Assembly (NCBI GenBank): GCA_029255685.2
Contig: CM055315.2
Span: 31,501,501 to 31,565,500, forward strand
Direction: 5' to 3'
Source: Silene conica
Lineage: Eukaryota; Streptophyta; Magnoliopsida; Caryophyllales; Caryophyllaceae
DNA length: 64,000 nucleotides
Shown: in pieces, positions 34,970-46,985 of the stretch
Numbering within the stretch: position 1 is the stretch's first letter
Layout of the letters: each line of letters opens with the position of its first letter
Position numbers and translations under genes: made by a program
Notes under the pieces: model-generated
Told to the model about the DNA's origin: nothing
The model's input: the letters and a program-made list of their open reading frames with translations, nothing else
The model's database searches: none

Positions 34970-35373
34970 GACCCCCGTAGTCTTTATTTCTTATTACTCT
35001 GTTCCTTATTTCTTGTAGTCTTGCTCTCTTTGCTTTAGATTTGTTTTAGCTCAATTACATATCAATCGACCCCCGTTATTCATAGATTTAATTTAGACAG
35101 ATAAATCTCATTTCTGCCTCTATGTGGAGATCGAACGTACTTACCACTAACTTCTGTTAGTTATACTTAGGTTTATTTCTGATAATGCGATGACCGGTAT
35201 CAGTTTAATCAATCAACTTTTATTTATTTAATCATGTCCATCATTTATATTAATATTGTTAATTTACATTTTAGTATGAGTAGCTAAATCACCTTAGTCT
35301 AGGGATTAGGAAAGTCATGCATTAATATAATTATGCAAATTTGATAAGTTAAGTTAATAGTAATGTTGTTTAT
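34970..35373 (+). repeat. Degenerate Ty3-like LTR piece flanking the solo LTR
   Basis: Contains TCTGCCTCTATGTGGAGATC and ACTTCTGTTAGTTATACTTA, which resemble the end of the nearby Athila-like LTRs. It is interrupted at 35373 by the solo LTR. Related-looking non-coding sequence resumes at 44755-45230. An older retrotransposon layer is likely but its limits are unclear. Confidence 0.35.
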
Positions 35374-35471
35374 TGATGTGTGCATTTCATATAGTCTTTT
35401 TAGTCCCGTTTTCGCCCACATTTTCATGCAATTGAGTGATTTATTATCGCTTAATGCCCCAAAGAGGCTAC

Positions 35472-37373
35472 TGGTACCGTCGTTTCAGTACCAAAAATAA
35501 AACCTAATAACTACTGACAGAAGTCAGCGGCAAGTAGGGTCGATCTCCACAGGGAGGCAAATTTGCTAATTATCTGTTTAAATTGGTCCGTTTGAATGTC
35601 ACAAAAACGGGGGGTTAAAATTGTTTTATTGAACTACGAGATAAAAGAGATAAGAATGAAAGGGTAAGAAAATAACAAAGACGATATAGATAAGAAATAG
35701 TTCAGAGAAAGGGAATATGCTAGCAATTCGGGTCACTGTGTCAACAACATTACCGGTGTAAACTAGGTCGGACAATTTATGGGTAGGAAGGGCTAGGTTA
35801 TTACAGTCACGTCTCTAACCCGACTATACCTTCCGGTCTTAAGTCGCCCTAAGGTCATTTCTGCTTGACTTCCGCCCTCACAGAAACTAATTATTATTAT
35901 TAAGCAAGCCTTACCCTTCCAACCTTCCGGTCTAGGTCGGGGTTTAACTAAACGAATGGTCTCCTGCATATACTCAAGCAACCAAACATCATATAAATTG
36001 CTTAACAACAATTCCTACCGCAAAACTACCCAACCCAATTACAACCTATCATGCAAACGACACAGTTTCCCTCATCCCGACATATAAATTAATTAGCTAC
36101 TCATAACGTAATAATAAACGATTACAAAATCGATAATCATACTAACAATTGAAATGGTAAAAATAGGGTGAAAACAGAATGATAAATTAGAGAATAAAAA
36201 GGGATGAAAAACCGAGATAAGGCGAGGCAAATGAGTACGGTTTTCGAGATACAGAGCGAGAGATAAGGGCACGAAAACCGAGATAGTAAATGAGCAAACA
36301 GCAGTATGAATTGTGTGAACAAAAACAGATGAAAAGGGTAATAATAAGAAGAACAGAAACTGGGACAAAAAATGGAACCAAAGGGGACGAAAAATAGACG
36401 GAGTATAAAGCATGAAACATGGGACGAAATGCGCGAAAGCGAAGTAACAAAACGAAACAGTGAAAACAGTAATTAACAATAAGAACAGTAGGAAGGAGAT
36501 TAAGGAAAAGAGATTACGATCAAAAGAATCCGGCTTAAGAACAAGAACGAAACAATCCGTGAGTTTGAAAGAGAAAGAACACTAAAAAGAGATTTTTTTA
36601 TTGAGCAGAAAAGTGACGGCTGAGAGAGGATCACCCCAAATGAACTCACAAGCCGAGTTTTTATAGCGAAAATAAAAGAAAACTGATAAAAAGCTCTCGG
36701 AAAACTGATCCGTCGCCCATCAAGGCTCTCGATCGAGAGGAAAACCTCTCGATCGAGAAGAATAGCTATGAAAAGCTCTCGATCGAGCACTTTTGGAACC
36801 AAAACCTCTCGATTGAGGACTTTAAGAATCAAAACCTCTCGATCGAGGAAAAGAACCTCTCGATCGAGCACTTTGGGAACCATAACTTCTCGATCGAACA
36901 AATGATGTTCTCGATCGAGCAGCGTGTATTTCCTGCACTGCGCACTGAACTTAAAATGGCCGCCATATCTTCGTTACTCGCTCAAATCAAGCGTTCTTGG
37001 TGGCGTTGGGAAGCTAAGAGGATAAGCTTTCATCTCCAATTGGAATCACCTGATTATCAGCTGTAGAACTCGGGATATGGCTCTCCAAAGTAGGAACTAG
37101 CAAATTAAAGTTCTTCCTTCGCTTGATAGACTTTGTTGCTCCTATGCGCATCTCAAAACGAGTAGTAACAAGCTCCACCTCAACTCTTCTCCTAAATGTA
37201 TGCATAAGGACGTGTTTTAGGCTTGATTTTGATCTTCTCTGGGTCATATCTGCAAAATAGCAAAACAAACCAAAGTAGACTATTCGGGGGATATTTGTAG
37301 CAAAATACTACCGAATAAGCATGGAAATGCGTGCTAATATGGCCTAAAAGGTCTATATAAAATGCACGCATCA
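35472..37373 (-). repeat. 3' LTR of the Athila-like element
   Basis: 1902 bp, nearly identical to 41151-43053. It holds a cluster of CTCGATCGAG motifs at 36728-36919, in the part that would be U3. Open frames such as 36093-36479 are conserved only because the LTRs are duplicates. Confidence 0.85.
36728..36919. repeat. CTCGATCGAG palindrome cluster, 3' LTR
   Basis: Eight copies of CTCGATCGAG or a one- or two-base variant start at 36728, 36748, 36778, 36808, 36838, 36859, 36889 and 36910. The spacings are 20, 30, 30, 30, 21, 30 and 21 bp, with AT-rich linkers. Confidence 0.9.
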
Positions 37374-39318
37374 AACTTCCCCAAACCAAACCTTTGCTTG
37401 CCCTCAAGCAAACTCATGCAACTAACTAAGACTAAACAGATAGGAGTAAAACACGGACAAGCTGAAAACCGTTAACTCAAACCATTTGCTGCACATGAAT
37501 CACTCTCAATAGCACAAAATCCTAAGCAAACGAATTTATGCATATTTCAAATAAATGTTGAACTTTCGACCTTGCAAGACTTTCAAAATCGGACTCTCCC
37601 GGGTCATTCTTCTCTCAACAAAGCAAAGGCTAAGCAAATAATATGTAAGAGAGAAAGAATTAAAAGTCGCTCACCTAGACTTCGACCAACAAAATCGTGC
37701 ATGCAATTTAGTATGATAAATATTTCTAGCTACCGTGCACATAAATTCCAACCATTCAGGGTCCATCACATGCCGAATACTTGCAAAGTTTGGATAAGTG
37801 AGGCTATGGGTAAGAAGAGGCAAAACAATATGGGGATGAGAGGGAAAGTAGCCAAGCTAGCATGCTAATCAAACCGAACAAAACATTCACTTCCAACCCA
37901 CGAATCCAAAATTGTAACATAGGAGAAAAATTCCAAAATTTTCTTTTCTTTTCTTTTGACGTTTTCTTTTCTGAATTTTTTGTTTATTTTTTTTTTTTGT
38001 TTCGATTTTTTCAATTTTTTTCTTTTGCCAATTTTCTTTTTCTCCATTCTTCAATCCACTTCTTCATTTACCAACTTCTTACAATAGGAATCGAGCCAAA
38101 ATTGATGCAAAGAACCGAATATCACAAGAACTACTAAACTAGCTTAGCAAAAGGTAGGTTTAGTTTATGGATTGTAGCTAAAGGGTCAACTGACAATTTT
38201 GGCTAATGTGAAGCTGACGGGTAAAATGAACAACAAGGGATTTTGCAAGCATTCTCCAAACACGTGATACCATCCACAATCCCGAACGTATGCAGGCAAT
38301 AAGCAATTAAAAATCATACTTGTGCAATTTGATATTACACGATATGCAGGGAGTAACTACTCACAATCCTAAATGAACCGGTTAAAGGCTCTAAAGCTCA
38401 GAAAGTTATTGTAGTTTGCCAAAATTTTCAGTCAAGTCTACTAGTTCAACAAAAATGTGAAATGAAATTCGGGAGATTGCTATAAAAATTGCTAAAAGAC
38501 GTGAAACAATGCAAGGCTTAAGCATACAACCATTTTCAGCAATGAAACACTCCAATCTGACTCGGCCTAATATGCAAAAATAAACGTGATTTTTTTTGAA
38601 TTTTTCGATTTTTTCGATTTTTTTTTAAAACAACAGTGCATGCTAAAATTGAAACGTGCAAACAGAAATGCAGTAAAACAAAATGCAGACACATATATGG
38701 ATGCAAAAATCTCCCCAAACCAAATCGTACAATGTCCCCATTGTACAAAGTAAATGCAAAGAAATGCAAACTAAAGAGAAAGATTAGGGAAGTTACAAGA
38801 GAGCGCGTACCACGGACCTCCCCAAACCGAACTAAAAATGGGAGGTTGCAATCAAAGCGTAGAAATTGGCAGAAAAATCCTTCACAGCAGTCGGTACAAG
38901 AGCGGCATCAAGATCGAGAAGAACAGCGCTCGATCGAACGGGTTGGTGCTGTGATTTCCTCGATCGAATCATTGAGTTGCGCGATCGACCATTATGGCTA
39001 GTGATATCCCTCGATCGAACCTTTTCACCTCTCGATCGACTGCTTGGGCCACTCGATCGAGCAACCTTGGCTGCAAAACTTCTCGATCGAGCTATAACGC
39101 TACTCGATCGAGGTCAATCCCTGGAAAAACGCAATCACAACCACAGACTACAACCAAAACGCGACGACGAGTTCAATGTCTATAGTCGAGCACAATTATT
39201 ACAACACACAAAACGTAAAAACTAATTGTTCCAAAACAGAGATAAATAAAAATTTCAAACTCCGGGTTGCCTCCCGGTAGTGCTAGATTAAACGGTCCCA
39301 GCTCGACCGTCTTCTGTA
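37374..39318 (-). other. 3' untranslated internal region of the Athila-like element
   Basis: No coding domain. It contains a poly-pyrimidine stretch (about 37925-38060), a weakly repetitive A-rich part, and the palindrome cluster at 38908-39113. In an autonomous relative this position would hold reverse transcriptase to integrase. Confidence 0.6.
38908..39113. repeat. CTCGATCGAG palindrome cluster, 3' internal region
   Basis: Nine motifs with GATC at 38912, 38932, 38962, 38983, 39013, 39034, 39055, 39085 and 39106. The spacings are 20, 30, 21, 30, 21, 21, 30 and 21 bp. Several copies read CTCGATCGAA or CGCGATCGAC, but the central CGATCG is kept in all except the first, which reads AGATCG. 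Confidence 0.9.
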
Positions 39319-40973
39319 TCATTCAACACCACATATTAATGTCCCTCTACAAGGCTTCTGACTGAATGCGGTAGCCTCAGCCATTGTCAAGTCAACAACC
39401 GGCCTCCACAGCTTGGCAAATAAAAAATGAGAGCTCCTCACAGCATCTGGCTCCCAAACTTTCACCTCAGCACGCATCCTCTTCCTTGATCGCATAACAT
39501 TATCAACACCTCCTCCTGGGTCGTCTACCCAAGTAGTTCCTGATTCCAAGTTTGGAGCATCCATCACACCTCCCTGTTCTTCGTACTCATCAAAACCTGC
39601 AAAAATAGAAACAAGGAGATGTTCCTCCAATTTGCTCCCAGAACAGGGCGAATGTGTTATGACAGCAGCAAAAATATGTGACTCAGAAGGCGACTCAGAC
39701 ATAATGGTAATGGGCTTTACAAGAGGGATATCATCGCAAGGTACGGCAGATATGGGTTCCCTAGATTCATCGGACTTAGTAAAGACCAAATCCTCTCCTC
39801 CGACTTGAATGGTGAGTGTCCCAACCCCGACATCAACAATTGCGCCAGCAGTGCACAAAAATGGTCTTCCCAAAATAATGGGAACGTTGCGGTCCTCGGG
39901 TATGTTTAGAACAACGAAGTCTGCGGGAATATAGAAATTCCCGATCCTAACAGGTACATCATGTAAAGCTCCTATGACCTTAACATAAGAGTAGTCAGAC
40001 AACTGAATGGTCGTTCTAGCGCGCACAAACTTAGTCAATCCTAATTGCATTGCAAAAGGTAAAGGTAAGATGTTGACACTAGAATCGAGGTCACATAAAA
40101 CATTATCGAACGATTGGGTCCCTATAGAACATGGAATAGAGAATTGACGCGGGTCAGACATGATAGGGACGGTCCCTTTCCTAATAAGCATGCTACACCC
40201 CACACTCATGGCTATGTTCATGACCGACTCAGTGGTATTCGTCTAGACCAATCTATTTTAGAAATAAAATCGGCATAAGTAGGTACTCGAGTTATCGTCT
40301 CATTGTAGTGAGCCATGACGTCAAAAGCTTGTAAACGGTCCAGAAATCTACGGTATGGCAGCAACCGTTGTGGGTAAGGAACTGATTGATCGGTAAAACT
40401 ACTTGGTTGAGCATCGGAGAAAAGTTGAAAGAAAGCCTCGTCATCAGAAGTCCACGATCGAGCATTTTCGTCTTCTCGATCGAGGATTTTATCCTCAATT
40501 CCTCTCCATCGATCATTTCCATTTCCTCGATCAAGAGGTTCTTCCTCGTATTTGCTCGATCGAGCAATTTCAGAAGCTCGATCGAGAGGTCTGTCCTCCA
40601 AATTGCTCAATCGAGTACTGTCAGGAACTCGATCGAGAAGATTACTCCTCGATGCTCTTGAATCAGCCTCCTCTCGCTCAATTCCTTTGCTCAATTCGTT
40701 CACTTGGGCTTGCAACTTCTCAAGACGGATAGCGTGGGAGTTTGATTGCACCCTTAGCGTCAATGCCCCTATCATCTGAACTAATTCGGTGATCTCATTA
40801 ATTTCAGTAGGTGGAGGGGTTTGTTGTGGTACCGGTTGTGGCGCAGTGTGGTAATTACCACAACCCCAAGAATCCTTCCTTTCCCAGTTAACGGGTGTTT
40901 CAGCTTGAGCTTCAAACTGAGCGATCATTCGGGATACCGACGTCATCTTGGCAAAGGGATCGAAGGTACTCAA
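39319..40973 (-). pseudogene. Gag C-terminus and protease of the Athila-like element, frameshifted
   Basis: The first part (40973-40218, 251 codons) lacks the usual Gag capsid core and begins STFDPFAKM; the frame is open upstream to about 41030. Its middle is a disordered-looking tail in which LDR recurs every 17 codons. It ends in a TGA that overlaps the ATG of the second part (40221-39319, 300 codons). That part is a retropepsin-like domain, with the active-site segment CDLDSSVN and a downstream IILGRPFL, typical of the Athila/Tat lineage. The shift between the two frames and the missing capsid core argue against function. Confidence 0.75.
40452..40657. repeat. Palindrome cluster inside the gag coding sequence
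   Basis: GATC centres (or one-base variants) at 40456, 40478, 40511, 40529, 40558, 40580, 40609, 40631 and 40651 give alternating intervals near 22 and 29 bp. That is 51 bp, or 17 codons, per pair. On the coding strand alternate motifs give LDR and RSS or RLS, so the repeat is in frame. Confidence 0.85.
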
Positions 40974-41127
40974 GCCTTCCCTTCGAAAATCTCCCTCCGT
41001 AGCCTGTCTAATAAACCTGTGGGCCTATCAAAACAGCACTAAAGAAAAAGATAAGAACAGCCCCAAGGTACTTAGGCTTCCCTTGAGGCGAAAAACAGAC
41101 AAAATTAAACAGATAAAAAGCGTCGCC

Positions 41128-41145
41128 TCCCCGGCAACGACGCCA
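41128..41145 (-). other. Primer binding site of the Athila-like element
   Basis: On the minus strand this reads TGGCGTCGTTGCCGGGGA, one base from the tRNA-Asp-type site TGGCGCCGTTGCCGGGGA common in Athila-like plant elements. It lies a few bases inside the LTR end. Confidence 0.75.
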
Positions 41146-41150
41146 AAATT

Positions 41151-43053
41151 TGGTACCGTTGTTTCAGTACAAAAAATAAAACCTAATAACTACTGACAGA
41201 AGTCAGCGGCAAGTAGGGTCAATCTCCACGGGGAGGCAAATTTGCTAATTATCTGTTTAAATTGGTCCGTCTGAATGTCACAAAAACGGGGGTTTTGAAA
41301 TTGTTTTATTGAACTACGAGATAAAAGAGATTAGAATGAAAGGGTAAGAAAATAACAAAGACGATATAGATAAGAAATAGTTCAGAGAAAGGGAATATGC
41401 TAGAAATTTGGGTCATTGTGTCAACAACATTACCGGTGTAAACTAGGCCGGATAATTTATGGGTAGGAAGGGCTAGGTTATTACAGTCACGTCTCTAACC
41501 CGACTATACCTTCCGGTCTAAAGTCGCCCTAAGGTCATTTCTGCTTGACTTCCGCCCTCACAGAAACTAATTATTATTATTTAAGCAAGCCTTACCCTTC
41601 CAACCTTCCGGTCTAGGTCGGGGTTTAACTAAACGAATGGTCTCCTGCGTATACTCATGCAACCAAGCATCATATAAATTTCTTAACAACAATTCCTACC
41701 ACAAAACTACCCAACCCGATTACAACCTATCATGCAAACGACACAGTTTCCCTCATCCCGGCATATAAATTAATTAGCTACTCATAACGTAATAATAAAC
41801 GATTAAAAAATCGATAATCATACTAACAATTGACATGGTGAAAATAGGGTGAAAACAGAATGATAAATTAGAGAATAAAAAGGGATGAAAAACCGAGATA
41901 AGGCGAGGTAAAGGAGCACGGTTTTCGAGATACAGAGCGAGAGATAGGGGTACGAAAACCGAGATAGTAAATGAACAAACAGCAGTATGAATTGTGTGAA
42001 CAAAAACAGATGAAAAGGGTAATAATAAGAAGAACAGAAACTGGGACAAAAAACGGAACCAAAGGGGACGAAAAATAGACAGAGTATAAAGCATGAAACA
42101 GGGGACGGGATGCGCGAAAGCGAAGTAACAAAACGAAACAGTGAAAACAGTAATTAACAATAAGAACAGTAGGAAGGAGATTAAGGAAAAGAAATTACGA
42201 TCAAAAGAATCCGGCTTAAAAACAAGAACGAAACAATCCTTGAGTTTGTAAGAGAAAGAACACTAAAAAGAGATTTTTTATTGAGCAGAAAAGTGACGGC
42301 TGAGAGAGGATCACCCCAAATGAACTCACAAACCGAGTTTTTATAGCGAAAATAAAAGAAAACTGATAAAAAGCTCTCAGAAAACTGATCCGTCACCCAT
42401 CAAGGCTCTCGATCGAGAGGAAAACCTCTCGATCGAGAAGAATAGCTATGAAAAGCTCTCGATCGAGCACTTTTGGAACCAAAACCTCTCGATTGAGGAC
42501 TTTAAGAATAAAAACCTCTCTATCGAGGAAAAGAACCTCTCGATTGAGCACTTTGGGAACCATAACTTCTCGATCGAACAAATGATGTTCTCGATCGAGC
42601 AGCGTGTATTTCCTGCACTGCGCACTGAACTTAAAATGGCCGCCATTTCTTCGTTACTCGCTCAAATCAAGCATTCTTGGTGGCGTTGGCAAGCTAATAG
42701 GATAAGCTTTCATCTCCAATTGGAATCACCTGATTATCAGTTGTAGAACTTGAGATATGGCTCTCCAAAGTAGGCACTAGTAAATTAAAGTTCTTCCTTC
42801 GCTTGATAGACTTTGTTGCTCCTATGCGCATCTCAAAACGAGTAGTAACAAGCTCCACCTCAACTGTTCTCCTAAATGTATGCATAAGGACGTGTTTTAG
42901 GCTTGATTTTGATCTTCTCTGGGTCATATCTGCAAAATAGCAAAACAAACCAAAGTAGACTATTCGGGGGATATTTGTAGCAAAATACTACGGAATAAGC
43001 ATGGAAATGCGTGCTAATATTGCCAAAAAGGTCTATATAAAATGCACACATCA
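41151..43053 (-). repeat. 5' LTR of the Athila-like element
   Basis: 1903 bp, nearly identical to 35472-37373. On the plus strand it starts TGGTACCGTT and ends AATGCACACATCA. It has its own palindrome cluster at 42408-42599. Confidence 0.85.
42408..42599. repeat. CTCGATCGAG palindrome cluster, 5' LTR
   Basis: The counterpart of 36728-36919 with the same spacing. Some motifs have diverged, for example CTCTATCGAG and CTCGATTGAG. Confidence 0.88.
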
Positions 43054-43273
43054 GGTACTTTGTGTTTGTATTGCTATTTTGCAGATATGAACCGAATTGT
43101 AGCGGAAACCGAGCTTATCTACCTCGAGTATCATGTTTTTAGTAGATGATGGAAGAAACGAAGACAAATACACATTCATGGAGGAGTGTAAGGGATGCCA
43201 TCGACTAAAAAAGATGATTTTCAAAGGAGTCGACCACTTAAGGCCAATCGAAGACCCCGTCGAGGAGATAAAG

Positions 43274-43455
43274 ACTTGATCGAGCTGTCATGTGCTCGGT
43301 CGAGAAGAAACAAGGGTCCCAAGGTCTCGATCGATAGCTATGTTGATTGATCGAGCAGTTTTGCAAGAGAAGAGATCGATCGAGAACTGTGTTTCTCTCG
43401 ATCGACCGTTTTTGATGAGATTCCTCTCGATCGAGGGACAATTCCTCTCGATCGA
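43274..43455. repeat. CTCGATCGAG palindrome cluster, solo LTR
   Basis: Eight motifs with GATC-equivalent centres at 43278, 43298, 43329, 43349, 43378, 43400, 43429 and 43450. Spacings are 20, 31, 20, 29, 22, 29 and 21 bp. The linkers differ from those of the inserted element, but the 51-bp alternation is kept. Confidence 0.88.
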
Positions 43456-44754
43456 GAGTTTTATCGGTGTCTCTTCATTTTGTCGAGAACTTACAGCAGT
43501 TTAGCTTTCATGTTCTATTTAAGAACTTTTTTATGAGTTCATTAGGTTATCTAGCTTTTTACAGAACTCTCATTTTTACTACTCTTAGCCGTCATTTTTT
43601 TGTTCAATAAAAATCTCTCTTAGTTTAGTGTTCTTTCTCTTACAAACTCAAGGATTGTATCATTCTTGTTCTTAAGCCGGATTCTTTGATCGTAATCCTT
43701 CTTCCTTAATCCTTTTTATACTGTCATTGTTGTTATTGTCATTTCGTTCTTTCTGTTTTACTTCATCTCTCGTATGCCGCAATTTTCGTGCTTCTTTACT
43801 CTGTTTTTGCACTTCGTTTCCCCTTCTGTTTCCGTCCCTGTTTCGCTATCGTTCATCACGTTTTGCTACTGTTTTCCCTTTTCCCTTATCACCTCTGTTA
43901 TCATATAGTTTTATGATATAATTATTCTGCCTTTAATCCGTAATTTGCATCAGTTTTTGTGTCTATTACCGCGCCCATGTTTCCGTTCCATAGCCTTGAA
44001 AATCGTGCCCCTTGCTTGCTTGTTTAAGGTTTTACAGCCCTTTCCTCACTATTATTACATCCTGTTTTTATCCTTTTATTATCATGTCACATGTTAGTAT
44101 GAATTTCGTAATCATGTTTGTTTGTAATTACGTCATAAGTAGCTAACTTGTTTAATATGCCGGGATGAGGGAATTTGTGTCTATTGCGTGATAGGATGTA
44201 AGCGAGGTGGATAGTTTACGGTAGGATTATCGTTAAGCAATAGTTTGTGTTTGGTTGAGTGAGTGCACGCATGAGACCATATGTTTAGTTAAACCCCGAC
44301 CTGGACCGGAAGGTTGGAAGGGTAAGACTTGCTTAATTATATTAATTAGTTTTTGTGAGGGCGGAAGTCAAGCAAAAACGACCTTAGGGCGACTTAAGAC
44401 CGGAAGGTATAGTCGGGTTTCAGACGTGATTGTAATGACCCAGCCTTTCCTACCAATAAACTGACCAACCTAGTTACACCGATTATACATATGACACAAT
44501 GACCCGAATTCCTAGCATATTTCCTTTCTCTTGAACTAATTCATTCTCATTCCGTGCTTGCTATCTTTTTCTTATACTTTTTCTCATCTTTTATCTCATA
44601 GTTTAGTTAACAACTTTAAAAACCCCCAATTGTGACCAACAGTTAAAGACCAATAGTTGACAGTTAGCCTCCCTGAGGAATCGACCCTATTACCCACTAG
44701 CTTAGGTTAGTAGTTCATTAGGTTTATTTTTGGTGTCTACAACGACATGCATCA

Positions 44755-45230
44755 TTTATATTGTTATGTCACATGTTTGTACTTAATAATTAATCTTTGA
44801 TTTAAGCACACAATCACTGGATTAAAACTTGTAATTCGATCCAGATGTTGAGAGGTAAGGAATCGAACAGACCAAACATGAGTAGTAGGACGATCTAGTC
44901 ATTACGTGAGTGTTTCTAGGACCCGGTCTAAGGTTGATATCAATATCGTAACTTTCGTATCTTAAACAAGCCAATAACAATTAAACAATATTTACTAGTT
45001 TCCGAGTTAATCTATTTATACATTTTTATATATACCTGTGTGACCCGAATTCCCTAGATGATCTTTTTATATTATTGTGACAAACCAACAATCAACCAGC
45101 CAAACTCGAAATCGACTTAAGATAGAAGTTAATCCACAACAATTTTTATACGTAATATGTGTGTCCCAGTGTTCGACCCTTATTGCTACATTTGTTTGTG
45201 TCTAGGGAAATTATTTTTGCATAGGTATAC
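44755..45230. other. Gene-free stretch between two retrotransposon layers
   Basis: No coding content. TGTTCGACCCTTATTGCTAC near 45171 resembles LTR-end sequence and probably belongs to the older layer seen at 34970-35373. Confidence 0.35.
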
Positions 45231-45517
45231 TGTAACACCCCTCTATTTGTTGTACGAGTTACTCGATGTGATTGGTTGGACTCGGTATATAAATTTTTGG
45301 AGAAAGAATATGGTATAGTTATGTTGCCCGATTATAGATGGGTTGACTTACAACTGTTATAACTTGATATGTATATATGATATTGATGTGATTCCAATTG
45401 GAGGAGATGGCTTATCCTTTTACGATTCTAACGGTAGGTCACACGGCCAAAATGACCAAGTATTGAAGGAGTTATGACTTTTTTACGAAAATTGGTCAGT
45501 GTTGAAAACTGCGAGGC

Positions 45518-45586
45518 ACTCGGCCGAGTGTGGGGCACTCGACCGAGTGTGGGGCACTCGACCAAGTGTGTCCTACTCGGCCGAGT
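45518..45586. repeat. 19-bp palindrome repeat cluster in the Ty3 LTR
   Basis: Four copies of ACTCGRCCGAGT (one with a central AAG change) start at 45518, 45537, 45556 and 45575. The interval is exactly 19 bp, with 7-bp linkers. Confidence 0.92.
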
Positions 45587-45756
45587 GTGTCGGGTCCGTG
45601 TTCAGCGTCGGATTATTATAAAAGTTAAACCGTGAGTTAAAAATCACTTTTACCCTAAATTAGAAACGCAGTAACCTAGTTCCTCTCAAACTTCTTTCCC
45701 AAAAATTTCTAAGAGATCTTTAACAAGAGTTTAACGCGTCGATCATCTAGCCTAGT

Positions 45757-46985
45757 TGTTAGGTTTAGTTATCTCATAATATAAATAATTTTAGTCATAC
45801 TAAACAAGATTTTAATTAACATTTTAATTAACATGTTTTAGATCTTATGCATGCTAAATATATGCGGAAATAGGAGAGATTTCGAACCCTTACACACGGT
45901 CCAAATAATAGCAAGGATGATCCTCCAAGTATTCAACACGAACACCTCCTTTGTGATGCACCAAGACAATCCTTTGATTGAACCGAAAACTTGAGTAGCT
46001 AGTACAAGAGTCGGATTTTCCTTAATATGAATTCTAATTACTTAATAGAATATGTTAACACAATACTACAATTAGTATGAATATTATCTTATAATAATTT
46101 GAGGTGTTGTATGTTTTTCTCTCTAGAAAAATATGTTGCTTAAGGAATGAATCAATTTTCTTGTGTCAAACAAGTTTTTATTGTGTGTTGCATTGGTTAT
46201 GGGGTAGCCGGCCATAGGGAGCCACAATGGGGAATATCTTCACTTCTCAATGCACTTAGGGTGGCTTGTAGCTTTAAGTCTCAAGGCAACCTATAATCAT
46301 GTTTTTAAGAGTATATTTAACACTTAAACAACCCTTTAATAGGCCCCATAAAACCGGCACACACACACTTAAAATGGACCTTATTTTTCAATTTTATCAA
46401 CTTTACAATTGTATGTTATGTGACATACAATATGTCACAATATATTAAAACAACAATTGTTTTAATTTAATCATACATATTTATCAAGTAAATATTATTC
46501 ATAAATAAATCATATTTATCAAGTTAAGAAGTAATTCGAAATTACTAACATGTAAAATGGCCATTTATAATAATCGTCAATACGATCTACAACTCTTGTA
46601 ATAATTATAACCCGATTCATTCCAATCACGACATTATAAAATATCGTTCATTGTTTAATAATTGACACGTTTCAATTTTAAACATAAATCTTACAATAAG
46701 ATTTAACCTCTGATTTCTCGGTATATGAGTTTAAGGAATATGATCAAATCGTATCAATATACATTTGATCATCTTATCAATTAAGGGAATTGTCCTATAG
46801 GTGTGACCTAAAGGGATCAACTGACCACCACCGTCATACGACAGTAATGTCAAACTCTAGCTAGCCAATCATTACCGATTAATGTTGGTCAGTTGACTAA
46901 TATAATTTCGTATCATCCCTTGCGCATTCTCGTCATGAGATTTAATTACGTGATCGCACTATTGTTGAGGACACATTTCCCAACA
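45757..46985 (-). repeat. 3' LTR of the nested Copia element
   Basis: 1229 bp. Compared with the other LTR it has a small extra duplication of TTTTAATTAACA near 45810-45840. Confidence 0.88.

Larger units (their letters stand above)
35472..43053 (-). mobile_element. Non-autonomous Athila/Tat-like Ty3 element, complete with both LTRs
   Basis: Two ~1.9-kb LTRs bound a 3777-bp internal region. The element reads on the minus strand: its 5' LTR is at 41151-43053, a PBS resembling tRNA-Asp lies at 41128-41145, and a polypurine tract (minus strand, GGTTTGGGGAAGTT) abuts the 3' LTR at 37374. The flanking pentamers are GCTAC and GGTAC, matching in four of five positions. Only a gag remnant and a protease are encoded, with no reverse transcriptase or integrase, so movement would need enzymes in trans. 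The LTRs differ by few substitutions over 1.9 kb, so the insertion is fairly young. Confidence 0.85.
35374..44754 (+). repeat. Solo LTR of the Athila-like family, interrupted by a complete element
   Basis: The LTR runs TGATGTGTGCATTTCATATA at 35374 to GACATGCATCA at 44754 and is flanked by a perfect TTTAT duplication (35369-35373, 44755-44759). Its interior, without the insert 35472-43053, is about 1.8 kb. It resembles the reverse complement of the LTRs of the inserted element (shared start TGATGYGTGC, shared GACCGGAAGGT and GAGGGCGGAAGTCAAGC). No internal region follows, so it is a solo LTR left after recombination between a pair. Confidence 0.8.

Noticed and set aside
36093-36479. A conserved 128-codon minus-strand frame found in both LTRs (also 41774-42160)
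   Set aside because: Low-complexity, Phe/Leu-rich translation of AT-rich LTR sequence. It is conserved only because the LTRs are duplicates of one another.
45231-45590. Treating the TGTAACACC sequence as the start of a gene promoter
   Set aside because: The inverted end GGGTGTTACA with an adjoining PBS at 54869 shows that it is an LTR.
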